From: Halovivax cerinus
GTDB taxonomy: Archaea; Halobacteriota; Halobacteria; Halobacteriales; Natrialbaceae
Reading direction: 5' to 3'
Assembly: GCF_024498195.1 (NCBI RefSeq)
Contig: NZ_CP101824.1
Coordinates: 3,534,001 to 3,598,000 of the forward strand
Length of the DNA: 64,000 bases
Positions within the stretch are counted from its first letter, which is position 1. Every line of letters begins with the position of its first letter. The notes under the pieces were generated by a model that was not told the origin of the DNA, made no database searches, and was given only the letters and a program-made list of their open reading frames with translations. Positions 19,023-27,462 of the stretch are shown piece after piece. Both the position numbers and the translations under genes were made by a program.

Positions 19023-19076
19023 CCTGAATCACGTCGGAGGCTCGAATCACGCCGAAGATCCAAAACACGACGGAGA
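19023..19076. repeat. 18-base degenerate tandem repeat, three copies
   Basis: Copies at 19023-19040, 19041-19058 and 19059-19076 with the pattern CTCGAATCACGYCGRAGR. It lies just after the M24 peptidase stop on the opposite strand. Confidence 0.6.
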
Positions 19077-19080
19077 CGGG

Positions 19081-20265
19081 TTAGCGCCGGTCTTCGGGTT
19101 CGACGTCGATCGGGTAGTCCGTGAGATTCTCGTACCCGTCCTCGGTGACGACGACGAGGTCCTCGATGCGGACGCCGCCGACCTCGGGGTCGTAGATTCC
19201 AGGTTCGACCGTGACGACGTGTCCGGGTTCGAGTTCTTCGCCGCCGAACGAGAGACGCGGGCCCTCGTGGATGTCGAGACCGACGCCGTGGCCGGTGCCG
19301 TGGATGTAGCCGGTGTCGGTCTCGGGGTCGCTTCGCAGCGTGGCGTAGCCGGCGTCCTCGATCACGTCGCAGACGATTTCGTGGACCTCGTCGCCCGTGA
19401 CGCCGGGTTCGATGGCGTCGAGGGCGGCCTCGAACGCTTCGTACGTGACGTCGTAGCGTCGCCGGAGCTCGTCCGACGGCTCGCCGCGGACGAAGGTCCG
19501 GGTCATGTCGCCGAAGTAGCCCGTCTCCTTGTCGCGCGGGAAGATGTCGATCACGATCGACTCGCCCGCTTTCAGCGGGCCGCTCCCGCGGTCGTGTGGG
19601 TCCGCGGCGTCGGCGCCGCAGGCGACGATCGTCTCGTCTAACGCGCAGCCCTCGCGCAGGAGCGTGATCTCGATCTCGGTCGTCACGCGCTCGCTCGTCA
19701 ACGGCTCACCCTCGTAGTAGAGGACGCCGTCGCGCACCGCTGCGCTCGCGATCAACCCTTCGGCGACGGCCATCGCCCGCTGGTTCGCTGCCTGCGTCTC
19801 GTGGATGGCGTCGATCTCGGCACCGGTCTTCGTCGCCCGAATCTCGCCGACGACGTCGTCGGTCTCGACGGTGACGTCGATCCCGTGCTCGCGTAACCCG
19901 TCGGCCGTCCCGACGGGGCAGTGCTCGGGTACCGCGATCGACGAAACGTCGTGGGTATCGAGAAAGGCCGCGATCGTCCGGAGCGTGCCCTCGCGGGGGC
20001 CGTACTCCGAACGGAGTTCCTGCGCGTCGTAGGCTGCCATGTTGGTCACGGTGTCGGCAGCGGCCTCGCTCTCGGCGCGCCCGTACTCGAGGCCGGAGAC
20101 GAGGAGGTGGACGCCGTCCTCGGTGACGAGCGTCTGGTACGGATCCGGCGCGTCGAACCCGGAGACGTAGCGCTGGTCTGCATCCTCGCCAGCAGCGTCG
20201 ACGAGGTACCCGTCCAGGTCGTTCGTCGCGAGGTAGTCTGCTAGTGCCGTCAGATCGTTGCCCAT
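19081..20265 (-). CDS. M24 family aminopeptidase (Xaa-Pro type)
   Basis: 394-residue cytoplasmic metallopeptidase. The creatinase-like N-terminal domain spans about 1-160. The pita-bread catalytic domain has all five expected metal ligands: Asp in [10 protein letters not shown], Asp in GDMTRTF, His in [16 protein letters not shown], Glu in [10 protein letters not shown] and Glu in VRIEDLVVV. This is the Xaa-Pro aminopeptidase/dipeptidase group. The ATG at 20265 is supported by a TATA-like GTTATGG on the minus strand at 20289-20295. Confidence 0.93.
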   Translation of the reverse strand: MGNDLTALADYLATNDLDGYLVDAAGEDADQRYVSGFDAPDPYQTLVTEDGVHLLVSGLEYGRAESEAAADTVTNMAAYDAQELRSEYGPREGTLRTIAAFLDTHDVSSIAVPEHCPVGTADGLREHGIDVTVETDDVVGEIRATKTGAEIDAIHETQAANQRAMAVAEGLIASAAVRDGVLYYEGEPLTSERVTTEIEITLLREGCALDETIVACGADAADPHDRGSGPLKAGESIVIDIFPRDKETGYFGDMTRTFVRGEPSDELRRRYDVTYEAFEAALDAIEPGVTGDEVHEIVCDVIEDAGYATLRSDPETDTGYIHGTGHGVGLDIHEGPRLSFGGEELEPGHVVTVEPGIYDPEVGGVRIEDLVVVTEDGYENLTDYPIDVEPEDRR

Positions 20266-20575
20266 GGACTCGCTCGGTGCGGATGCACCATAACGGTCGG
20301 GATTGTGCGCGCACGGGTAGACTCTCGTCGCTCCACACGGGTCGACGACCGCGCCGCTCGGAACGATCTGACGACCCTCGTCGCTCCACACGGGTTGTCG
20401 ACCACGGTGCTCAGACGACCTGACGTCTCCGGATCCTCGTCGGGTCGCGTTTCTGTGGAGCACGACCCGTCGAATCGACCGGAGAACCAGACAGATTATA
20501 TAAACGTTCCGGCGGCTTTCCACCTCGCACGGTCGAGGATCCGTTATAGGATGCGGCGTTCGTCTGTCGGAGTAG
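20266..20575. promoter_or_regulatory. Divergent promoter region with a 53-base repeat
   Basis: No gene. TATA-like boxes: minus strand near 20289-20295 for the M24 gene; CCGTTATAGG at 20541-20550, about 27 bases before the plus-strand lipoprotein ATG at 20576; and a strong symmetrical ATTATATAAAC near 20495-20505 that could serve either direction. Confidence 0.55.
20324..20429. repeat. 53-base direct repeat, two copies
   Basis: Copies at 20324-20376 and 20377-20429. Each starts CTCGTCGCTCCACACGGGT and continues with related but diverged sequence. It sits between the two divergent promoters. Confidence 0.75.
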
Positions 20576-21829
20576 ATGCCATCCCAGGAGACACGGTTCG
20601 ACCGCCGGTCGCTCCTTCGCCGGGTGAGCGGCGTGACGGCGCTCGGTACGAGTCTCGGACTCGCCGGGTGTCTCTCGTCGCTACCGACGATGGGGCAACG
20701 AATTACCTACGCGGACGTCGACGTTCCAGCGCCCGGAGAGCCGGTCTACCGCGAGTGGATTCCGGCCCCACTCGAGACGGACGAGTACGAGTGGGACGAA
20801 CTGATCGACCTGTATCTCACCCCGCCCACGCTGACCGACGGCCAGGTCGACGCTCGCTCACTCCTCCACCTTCAGGACCGGGTCATCCGCCCGCGAGTGG
20901 CGTACGTCGGCGTCGGGTTCGAAAACTACGAGAGGACGTTTACGATCGGGCCGGTTACCGTCGCGCTCGGTGCATTCGATCCGGCGGACGTCCACGAGAC
21001 AGTTCTCGGGATGGGCTACGAACGCCTCGAATCCGACAGGTACGACCTGTTCGGCAGAACGGATACAGGGGGCGTCCTCTGCGTCCTCGACGGGGCGATC
21101 GTCTCCGGTCGCGACCCCGATTCGCGACCGGCGGTCGAGGCCGTCGCCGATGCCGGGACGGGCCGGCGAAATCGCCTCCACGAGGTCGACGACGGGTTCG
21201 ACGCGATCTCGTCGACCGTCGGGTCCCAGCCGGGCATCATGTTCGTCACCGACGTCGGGGAGATGCACGTCCTCGGGTTGGACGGTGCCGATGTACAGAA
21301 AGCGGCCGCGGCGACTACCTTCGACGACGAGTACGTCTACTACCAGTACGTCCAGACGTTCGCCGAGAAGATCGACCTCACCGAACGGCGCGTCCGGGAT
21401 CGCATCGAGCACGAAGATGAGACGCTCGACGCCTCACAGGTCGACGTCGTGATTCGGGGGAACCTGGCCACGATCTCGATGAAACACGCCATCGACGACC
21501 TGTCCGTGGACACCCCAGAGACGGTGTCACCACCTCAGATCTCCTGGTGGTTCGACCACGATCCGGACGACGAGACGCTGACAATCGACCATCGCGGGGG
21601 CGAGACGGTCGACGCGGACGAGCTCGTCGTGGGGTACGGTAGTGGAGCCAACATTCGAGAGCCCTTCGACCGGCAATTTTCGTCCGTCACCGGGACCGTC
21701 GCTCCCGGCGACTCGATCACGGTCGACGTGAGCGGACGGGGAGATAGGGACCGGGTATCCCTGGTCTTTCACCCTGGGAATCGTAGATCGCGGGTCCGAA
21801 TCGGCGTATACAGACTCGATACACCGTGA
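20576..21829 (+). CDS. Tat lipoprotein of unknown function
   Basis: 417 residues. A twin-arginine motif (DRRSLLRRVSG) and lipobox LAGC near residue 33 mark an exported, lipid-anchored protein. The mature part has a repeated alpha/beta look (YVGVGFENYERTF, DPADVHETVLGMGYERLES). The C-terminal 90 residues (PQISWWFDHDPDDETLTIDHRGGE to the end) form an Ig-like beta domain resembling those at the C-termini of haloarchaeal pilin-like proteins. No enzyme motif is recognised. A TATA-like box 27 bases upstream supports the start. Confidence 0.8.
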   Translation: MPSQETRFDRRSLLRRVSGVTALGTSLGLAGCLSSLPTMGQRITYADVDVPAPGEPVYREWIPAPLETDEYEWDELIDLYLTPPTLTDGQVDARSLLHLQDRVIRPRVAYVGVGFENYERTFTIGPVTVALGAFDPADVHETVLGMGYERLESDRYDLFGRTDTGGVLCVLDGAIVSGRDPDSRPAVEAVADAGTGRRNRLHEVDDGFDAISSTVGSQPGIMFVTDVGEMHVLGLDGADVQKAAAATTFDDEYVYYQYVQTFAEKIDLTERRVRDRIEHEDETLDASQVDVVIRGNLATISMKHAIDDLSVDTPETVSPPQISWWFDHDPDDETLTIDHRGGETVDADELVVGYGSGANIREPFDRQFSSVTGTVAPGDSITVDVSGRGDRDRVSLVFHPGNRRSRVRIGVYRLDTP

Positions 21830-21975
21830 GCACGTCCTCGACAGACGTACAGATGGCACCGGTAGACCGGCGAGAAACTACTGCCCAGGGAACGCCCGTA
21901 GAGGGCGCCCCCGGGTGCCGTTTCCGGCCCGGCCTCCAGGTCGACGGACGATCGACCGACACCTTCACGTTACAG

Positions 21976-22338
21976 ATGTCCGATGAGAAACCCGTGAGTG
22001 AGGATCCGCCGCTGGAGGTGCTCGTCTCGGTTCTCGACGACGAGTACGCCCGTTCGATCCTCGTAGCCACGTGTACCGAACCCATGTCAGCGACAGAACT
22101 CGCCGACCACTGCGACGCCTCGCTGTCGACGATCAGTCGTCGACTCGATCGACTCGAAACGGCGGACCTCGTCCACGAACGCACACGACCACGAGCCGAC
22201 GGTCACCACGATACGATCTACACGGCGACGCTCGCGGAGATCCGACTCAGACTCGAGGCTGACGGGTTCGAGTTCGACCTCCGTCGACGCGACGAAGACG
22301 CGATCGATCGCCTCCAGCGCCTTTGGGGTGATCTCTGA
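21976..22338 (+). CDS. ArsR-type helix-turn-helix regulator
   Basis: 120 residues with a winged-helix domain: LEVLVSVLDDEYARSILVAT, then MSATELADHCDASLSTISRRLDRLETADLV as the recognition region, and the wing RADGHHDTIYTA. The start at the ATG at 21976 (MSDEKPVSE) is favoured. A GTG at 21826 would overlap the lipoprotein stop but adds 50 non-conserved residues. Its stop overlaps by one base the ATG of the DUF7521 membrane protein, a pairing common in haloarchaea, so the two probably act together in membrane signalling or autoregulation (inference). Confidence 0.85.
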   Translation: MSDEKPVSEDPPLEVLVSVLDDEYARSILVATCTEPMSATELADHCDASLSTISRRLDRLETADLVHERTRPRADGHHDTIYTATLAEIRLRLEADGFEFDLRRRDEDAIDRLQRLWGDL

Positions 22339-22649
22339 TGGTCCTAGACGTTCCGCCGATCCAGTTCGCGGTCGGTGTACTCGCCGTCGGAGCGACGCTG
22401 CTGGGCCTCTACATCGGCTACCTCGCCTATCGCGCGATGCGACGACACGAGGATCCGTCGATGTGGTACCTCGCCGTCGGGCTGATCCTCCTGACCGCCG
22501 TCACCTACACGACGTCGTTCGTCGGGACGGTGTTGATCAGTCTCCGACTACTCACGCTCCCACAGCAAGACTGGTTCTGGCTCGCCGTTCACGTGTTCCA
22601 GTTCGCCGGGCTCGGACTCATCGCGTACGCCCTCCATCGCCGGCCCTGA
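22338..22649 (+). CDS. DUF7521-type small membrane protein
   Basis: 103 residues, three hydrophobic helices: QFAVGVLAVGATLLGLYIGY, then LAVGLILLTAVTYTTSFVG, then FWLAVHVFQFAGLGLIAYAL. It is coupled to the ArsR-type regulator (one-base overlap). In haloarchaea such proteins usually follow an HTH gene. The function is unknown. Confidence 0.75.
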   Translation: MVLDVPPIQFAVGVLAVGATLLGLYIGYLAYRAMRRHEDPSMWYLAVGLILLTAVTYTTSFVGTVLISLRLLTLPQQDWFWLAVHVFQFAGLGLIAYALHRRP

Positions 22650-22814
22650 CGGCCTCACAGGAGGGTAAAAACGTCGCATTCTCCCGACAACAGTCGACGG
22701 CAGCAGTCGTCCGTCTGGACGCCAACTGAACCGGTATCCGAACGAGCGGCACGCCAAAGCGGCCGGCACCCACCGACATACTCATTTCTCCGGCTCGTGA
22801 GTGGCGACGTACGG

Positions 22815-24143
22815 ATGGACGTCACGATCTCGCCGGGGCCGGTCGAGGGTACGGTACGCGCGCCGCCGTCGAAGAGCTATACGCACCGGGCGATCCTCGC
22901 CGCCGGCTGTGGCGAGCGCGCCGTCGTCGCGAACCCGCTCTGGAGTGCCGATACCCGGGCCACCGCCCGCGCCGTCGAAGCCTTCGGCGGGAGCGTCGAG
23001 CGACGGACGGACGGTGACCTCACGATCGACGGGTTCGACGGAGACCTCGAGGTTCCCGCGGACGTGATCGACTGTGCGAACTCTGGCACGACGATGCGTC
23101 TGGTCACCGCCCTCGCGGCCCTCGCCGACGGGACGACGGTCCTGACCGGTGACGAATCGCTCCGATCCAGGCCGCAGGGACCGCTCCTCGACGCGCTCTC
23201 CGAACTCGATGCGACGGCCCGTAGTACCCGCGGGAACGGCCAGGCGCCGCTCGTCGTCGACGGGCCGATGGCGGGCGGGACGGTCTCGATCCCGGGCGAC
23301 GTCTCCTCACAGTACGTGACGGCGCTGCTCGTCGCGGGTAGCCTCACCGCCGCCGGCGTCGACCTGCGCCTCGAAACCGACCTGAAGTCCGCCCCCTACG
23401 TCGACGTGACGCGGGAGGTGCTCACCGACTTCGACGTGGAGACGCGCGAGACGGCCGACGGTTTCGCGGTTTCGGGCGGGCAGTCGTACCGCCCAGCCGA
23501 CGGCACGTACGCCGTCCCGGGCGACTTCTCCTCGATCTCGTACCTCCTCGCGGCGGGCGCCGTGGCCGGCGGGGACGCGGGCGGAGGTACCGCGAGAGCC
23601 GAGGGGACGACGCTCGAAATAGCGGGCGCACGGCCGAGCGCCCAGGGCGACACGGCCATCGTCGAGCACGTCGCCGACTTCGGCGCTCCGGTCGAGTGGG
23701 ATCGCGACGCCGGGACGCTAACCGTCGAACACGCGCCGCTCTCCGGGACCGAGATCTCGGTCGCCGACACGCCGGACTTGCTCCCGACGCTCGCCGTCCT
23801 CGGATCGGTCGCCGACGGCGAGACCAGTATCGTCGACGCCGAACACGTCCGATTCAAGGAGACCGATCGGATCGCCGCGATGGCGACCGAACTCGCGAAA
23901 TTCGGTGTCGAGACGACCGAGGAGCGTGACTCGCTGACCGTCCACGGCGGCGAGTCGACGCTCACCGGGGCGACGGTCGACGGCCACGGCGACCACCGAA
24001 TCGTCATGGCACTCGCCGTCGCTGCACTGGTCGCAGACGGTGAGACGACGATACACGGCGCCGAGCACGTCGACGTCTCCTTCCCGACCTTCTTCGACGT
24101 GCTCGAATCCATCGGTGCAACAGCTGTCGTGGCCGAGATGTGA
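22815..24143 (+). CDS. aroA: 3-phosphoshikimate 1-carboxyvinyltransferase (EPSP synthase)
   Basis: 442-residue shikimate-pathway enzyme that joins phosphoenolpyruvate to shikimate-3-phosphate. Signatures: [16 protein letters not shown] at the N-terminus, [17 protein letters not shown], the [10 protein letters not shown] region, and [19 protein letters not shown] near the C-terminus, then [20 protein letters not shown]. The ATG at 22815 is preferred to an upstream GTG. The final codons and stop form the first unit of a 22-base tandem repeat. Confidence 0.96.
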   Translation: MDVTISPGPVEGTVRAPPSKSYTHRAILAAGCGERAVVANPLWSADTRATARAVEAFGGSVERRTDGDLTIDGFDGDLEVPADVIDCANSGTTMRLVTALAALADGTTVLTGDESLRSRPQGPLLDALSELDATARSTRGNGQAPLVVDGPMAGGTVSIPGDVSSQYVTALLVAGSLTAAGVDLRLETDLKSAPYVDVTREVLTDFDVETRETADGFAVSGGQSYRPADGTYAVPGDFSSISYLLAAGAVAGGDAGGGTARAEGTTLEIAGARPSAQGDTAIVEHVADFGAPVEWDRDAGTLTVEHAPLSGTEISVADTPDLLPTLAVLGSVADGETSIVDAEHVRFKETDRIAAMATELAKFGVETTEERDSLTVHGGESTLTGATVDGHGDHRIVMALAVAALVADGETTIHGAEHVDVSFPTFFDVLESIGATAVVAEM

Positions 24144-24194
24144 GCGTGTCGTGGCCGAGATGTGAGCGTGTCGTGGCCGAGACGTGAGCGCCAC
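24129..24194. repeat. 22-base tandem repeat, three copies, starting inside aroA
   Basis: Copies at 24129-24150, 24151-24172 and 24173-24194. The unit is GTGGCCGAGATGTGAGCGTG plus TC. The first copy encodes the last four residues and the stop of aroA; the others repeat that sequence, TGA included, downstream. Confidence 0.9.
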
Positions 24195-24279
24195 GTGACG
24201 GGCCGGGGCACGTTCAGCTGGACGACTGCCCGTCACACTCACCCTGTACCATTTTACCCGAGAAGCCCGTCCTAGGGCT

Positions 24280-24627
24280 ATGGTCGTACGAACCGACGAC
24301 AGCCGGGAACTCGGGCGCACGGACGTCGCGGCGCTCTTTCGCGAACTCGCGGACGAGTTCGAGCGGGGCGGTGAGACGGTGTCGATCCCCGTTGGGAACA
24401 AGACCGTCGCCTTGCGGCCGCCCGACGAGGTGACGACGGAGGTCGAAGTACTGGAGCGGTCGGGAATGGTCCGCGGCGACCAGGAGCGTCTCCGGCTCGA
24501 CGTCCGATGGTCGCCCGCCGCGAAAGAGGAGCCCCAACCGGTCGGCGAGGCCGGCGAGCATCGGAACGCTGGCTCGCAACCGAACCGCTCCGATCGGGGC
24601 GAATCGGTTGACCACCGCGAGTCCTGA
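24280..24627 (+). CDS. Amphi-Trp domain protein (copy 2)
   Basis: 115 residues. The domain occupies about residues 10-80: DVAALFRELADEFERGGETVSIPVG, then EVTTEVEVLERSG and the closing RLRLDVRWSP with the conserved Trp. The last 35 residues are a disordered polar tail. The family function is unknown. A TATA-like ATTTTACC near 24251 lies 27 bases before the ATG. It is a paralogue of the 7186-7470 protein but clearly diverged. Confidence 0.8.
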   Translation: MVVRTDDSRELGRTDVAALFRELADEFERGGETVSIPVGNKTVALRPPDEVTTEVEVLERSGMVRGDQERLRLDVRWSPAAKEEPQPVGEAGEHRNAGSQPNRSDRGESVDHRES

Positions 24628-24836
24628 TCGACTGGTGCCGTTCGGTCCCGAGCGGGCGACATCCAGCGAGACACTCCCGACGACCGGATCGCGATCACGG
24701 AACGTGTCGCACTCAGCCCCTCCCGACACCGTCGACGCCGTCGCGATCTATCGGTCGATGGGGCACGCGGACGCGGAGCCCGACGACGGGGTGGCGACCA
24801 GTAGCCTTTTTGGGTCACCGGACCGACGTGCCTCCA

Positions 24837-25937
24837 ATGGTCCCCGAGGCGGCCGAAGCGTACACCCGCGCCGAGCAGTCGGCACCCGAGTCGTCGTCCG
24901 ACGTTCCACGGTCGTCGGTGTGCGTCCTCATCCCGACGCTCGACGAAGCGTCGACGATCGGCGACATCGTGACCGACTTTCGAGACCGGGGGTTCGACAA
25001 CGTGCTCGTGATCGACGGCGGATCGAGCGATCGAACGCAGGATATCGCCCGCGACGCGGGCGCTCGCGTCGTCGAACAGTCTGGCGCCGGGAAAGGGCAG
25101 GCGATCCGCGAAGCGATGACGTACGTGGAGGTGCCGTACGTCCTCATGCTCGACGGCGACGGGACGTATGATCCGGAGGACGCGAAACGCATGCTAGAGC
25201 CGCTCGGAGACGGCTACGAACACGTCATCGGCAACAGGTTCGCCGACATGGAGTCAGGTGCGATGACGCGGCTCAACCGTGTCGGAAACGGGCTCATCAA
25301 CCGGGCGTTTACGACCATCCACGGGGCGGCGTTCGTCGACATCCTCTCCGGCTACCGGGCCTTCACGGCCGACTCGTTCGAACGCTGTGCCCCCTCGTCC
25401 GACGGCTTCACGATCGAGACGGAACTCGCCGTCGAGTGCGTCAAGCAGGGCATCGACACGACCGTCGTCCCGATCAGCTACGCGCCGCGCCCGGACGACT
25501 CCGAGACGAACCTCCGGCCCGTTCGAGACGGCGGACGCATCATCGCGTCGATGTACTCCCTCGCGAAGACGAATAACCCCCTCTTTTACTTCGGGAGTCT
25601 CGGACTTGCCGGGGTCATCTCCGGCGGGGCGGTCGCGACATTCGTCCTGTACCGGTGGTTCGTCCACGGGATCGGCCACAACATCCTGGCGCTCGTCGGC
25701 GCGGCGGCGATCCTGCTCGGCGTCCAGCTCCTGATGTTCGGCGTCCTCTCGGACATGATCGTCTCGTTACACCGCGATCACCGCCGCCGACTCGAGCGGC
25801 TCAACCGCCTCGAGACCGCACACGGAACCGATCGGGAACGCTCCGGAGACGAGACGCGGAATAGCCGACACTCCGCGACCGACGCCAGTCAGCGAGACCG
25901 ATCGAAGCCGACGCGGCCCGGTCGCGATGGCGAGTGA
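24837..25937 (+). CDS. aglJ: S-layer glycoprotein N-glycosyltransferase AglJ
   Basis: 366-residue GT2 glycosyltransferase. In Haloferax, AglJ adds the first sugar to dolichol phosphate for S-layer N-glycosylation. The GT-A domain has SVCVLIPTLDEASTIGDIV, VIDGGSSDRTQDIA, LMLDGDGTYDPEDA (DxD-type metal site) and FVDILSGYRAFTADSFE. Two membrane helices follow (LFYFGSLGLAGVISGGAV and ILALVGAAAILLGVQLLMFG), then a basic, charged tail of about 50 residues. The ATG at 24837 begins the protein. No other agl genes are in the window. Confidence 0.88.
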   Translation: MVPEAAEAYTRAEQSAPESSSDVPRSSVCVLIPTLDEASTIGDIVTDFRDRGFDNVLVIDGGSSDRTQDIARDAGARVVEQSGAGKGQAIREAMTYVEVPYVLMLDGDGTYDPEDAKRMLEPLGDGYEHVIGNRFADMESGAMTRLNRVGNGLINRAFTTIHGAAFVDILSGYRAFTADSFERCAPSSDGFTIETELAVECVKQGIDTTVVPISYAPRPDDSETNLRPVRDGGRIIASMYSLAKTNNPLFYFGSLGLAGVISGGAVATFVLYRWFVHGIGHNILALVGAAAILLGVQLLMFGVLSDMIVSLHRDHRRRLERLNRLETAHGTDRERSGDETRNSRHSATDASQRDRSKPTRPGRDGE

Positions 25938-26038
25938 ACGCCAGCACACGAGGGAACGCCCGTAGGGGCGAGGTGGTTCATAGTGTCACGTACCGGGACG
26001 GTTCGCCTCGTCGCGATAACGCGGGTGTCGCACGGCCG

Positions 26039-26368
26039 TTAGAAGGGGAGAAGGCTGCGAAGCTGCCCGACGAGCGACGCGCTCCGGTTGGCTCGATACG
26101 CCTCGAACACCGGGTGCAACTCGTTCATGAGGTCCTGACGGGAGTCGAAGGCGTCGGCGTCCGTCTCTGCAAGGGCCTCGGAGAACTGGACGGTCGACCC
26201 GGAGGCGTCGAACGGGATGGCGGACCCGCCGAGTGCGCGCTCGACCGTCTCCGCCGACGCCGGAAAGTCGAGTTCGGACTCGCGCAGTCGCGCGTCGACG
26301 GCCGCGATACCGAATTCGATCGTCTCTGGCTCCCTGTCGTCGCCTCCCTGTGGCGGCCGAACTCCCAT
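26039..26368 (-). CDS. DUF5789-like small protein
   Basis: 109 residues. Core EFGIAAVDARLRESELDFPASAETVERALG, then PFDASGSTVQFSEALAET and ELHPVFEAYR, resembling haloarchaeal DUF5789 proteins (helical, with a predicted DNA-binding-like fold). The start ATG at 26368 is preferred because the upstream extension lacks resemblance. It is divergent from the CopG-like gene at 26494. The function is unknown. Confidence 0.65.
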   Translation of the reverse strand: MGVRPPQGGDDREPETIEFGIAAVDARLRESELDFPASAETVERALGGSAIPFDASGSTVQFSEALAETDADAFDSRQDLMNELHPVFEAYRANRSASLVGQLRSLLPF

Positions 26369-26493
26369 ACCCGGACGTAGGATCCTCCCGATAAAAAACG
26401 CCTGCGCTGCGGGAAGAGCGCACACTGGTTCAGTCGACGGTCGCGATCGCTCGCCGTCGACACGTCTTTGAGAATCGACGGCAATGTGTCGCC

Positions 26494-26703
26494 ATGACCG
26501 AGTACACCACGGTCTCGATCCCGAAAGAACTCGCAACGCGCGTCGACGAGACGATCGAGGGAACGAGCTTCACGTCGACGAGCGACCTCGTCCGATTCCT
26601 GCTGCGCAGTATCGTCATCCAGCACCAGCGCTCCGGCAAGCTCACCGAGTCGGAGTTCGAAGAGATCGCAGAACAGCTGCGTGGACTCGGCTACCTGGAG
26701 TGA
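26494..26703 (+). CDS. Ribbon-helix-helix (CopG-type) protein
   Basis: 69 residues. The N-terminal strand TEYTTVSIPKELATRVDE and two helices through TSTSDLVRFLLRSIV fit the MetJ/Arc/CopG ribbon-helix-helix fold; the C-terminus (KLTESEFEEIAEQLRGLGYL) is a helix typical of haloarchaeal members. A dimeric DNA binder is expected; the target is unknown. No toxin gene is adjacent. Confidence 0.85.
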   Translation: MTEYTTVSIPKELATRVDETIEGTSFTSTSDLVRFLLRSIVIQHQRSGKLTESEFEEIAEQLRGLGYLE

Positions 26704-26798
26704 GCGCACCGGAGGACCGGACGCCGGATCGGTCGGTGAGGCGTCGGTGACCGGCGTCCCGCCTCGCTCGCCTGTCCGGCCAGTCGACGACCGTCCGG

Positions 26799-27260
26799 TC
26801 AGGATTCGAACGGCCGTTCGGGCGGTTCGGCGTCGATCAGTTCGAGCGGGAGGCGCTCTCCGGATCGATCGAACGCGGCGAGTGAGTCGTCGGCCGGGTT
26901 CCACGGCGGGACGGCCACGATGACGACCGCTGCGAGGTCGTCCCGTAGCGTCAGGTCGAGCACGCCGTCCGGGTGGGAGAGAAACCGTCCCTGCGTGTTC
27001 CGGTTCGGCGTCGACAGCTCCACGCCGAAGACGTGCGTCAACGAGTTTCCCGGATCGGGTATCAGGTACTCGGCGAAGACGGGTGTCTCGGCCGGGAGTA
27101 CGGTGGCTTCCTCGCCCTCGAGGTCGCCAGCCGAAACCGTCGAAATCCCCGTCGAGACGCGGTCCGGTTGCGCTTCGCTGGCCAGGTCCAACAGCGCCTC
27201 GACCATCCCGGCCGTGGCGTAGACGGTCGGCTCCGTCCCGGTGGAGTCGTCGATTCCCAT
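26799..27260 (-). CDS. JAB/MPN-like protein with a degenerate metal site
   Basis: 153 residues. Not assigned to a named family with certainty. The central segment GRFLSHPDG is followed by seven residues after His96, then Thr104, two residues and Asp107: the JAMM spacing H-x7-S/T-x2-D. The first His of the H-x-H motif is Leu94, and no matching catalytic Glu is obvious. The flanking strands (VFGVELSTP, AAVVIVAVPPW, AFDRSGERLPLELID) fit a JAB fold. If so, this is probably an inactive or altered JAB-type domain. The start ATG is at 27260. Confidence 0.7.
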   Translation of the reverse strand: MGIDDSTGTEPTVYATAGMVEALLDLASEAQPDRVSTGISTVSAGDLEGEEATVLPAETPVFAEYLIPDPGNSLTHVFGVELSTPNRNTQGRFLSHPDGVLDLTLRDDLAAVVIVAVPPWNPADDSLAAFDRSGERLPLELIDAEPPERPFES

Positions 27261-27462
27261 GACTGTCTACCGTTCGGACCGGGAGACCGTAACCGTTCGC
27301 CCGGGACGGAAACCGCTCGCCCGAATCGTCGGTCGCGGTGGCCCGATACGCCTGGGGTACGTGATTCGATGTGGCGATACGTGCGACCGTCGGTCGATAG
27401 GCGCACGTGCGCACCCCCTGAGACGGCGTTCGTCGACGAGCGCGTGTCGATGGGTCCCACCC

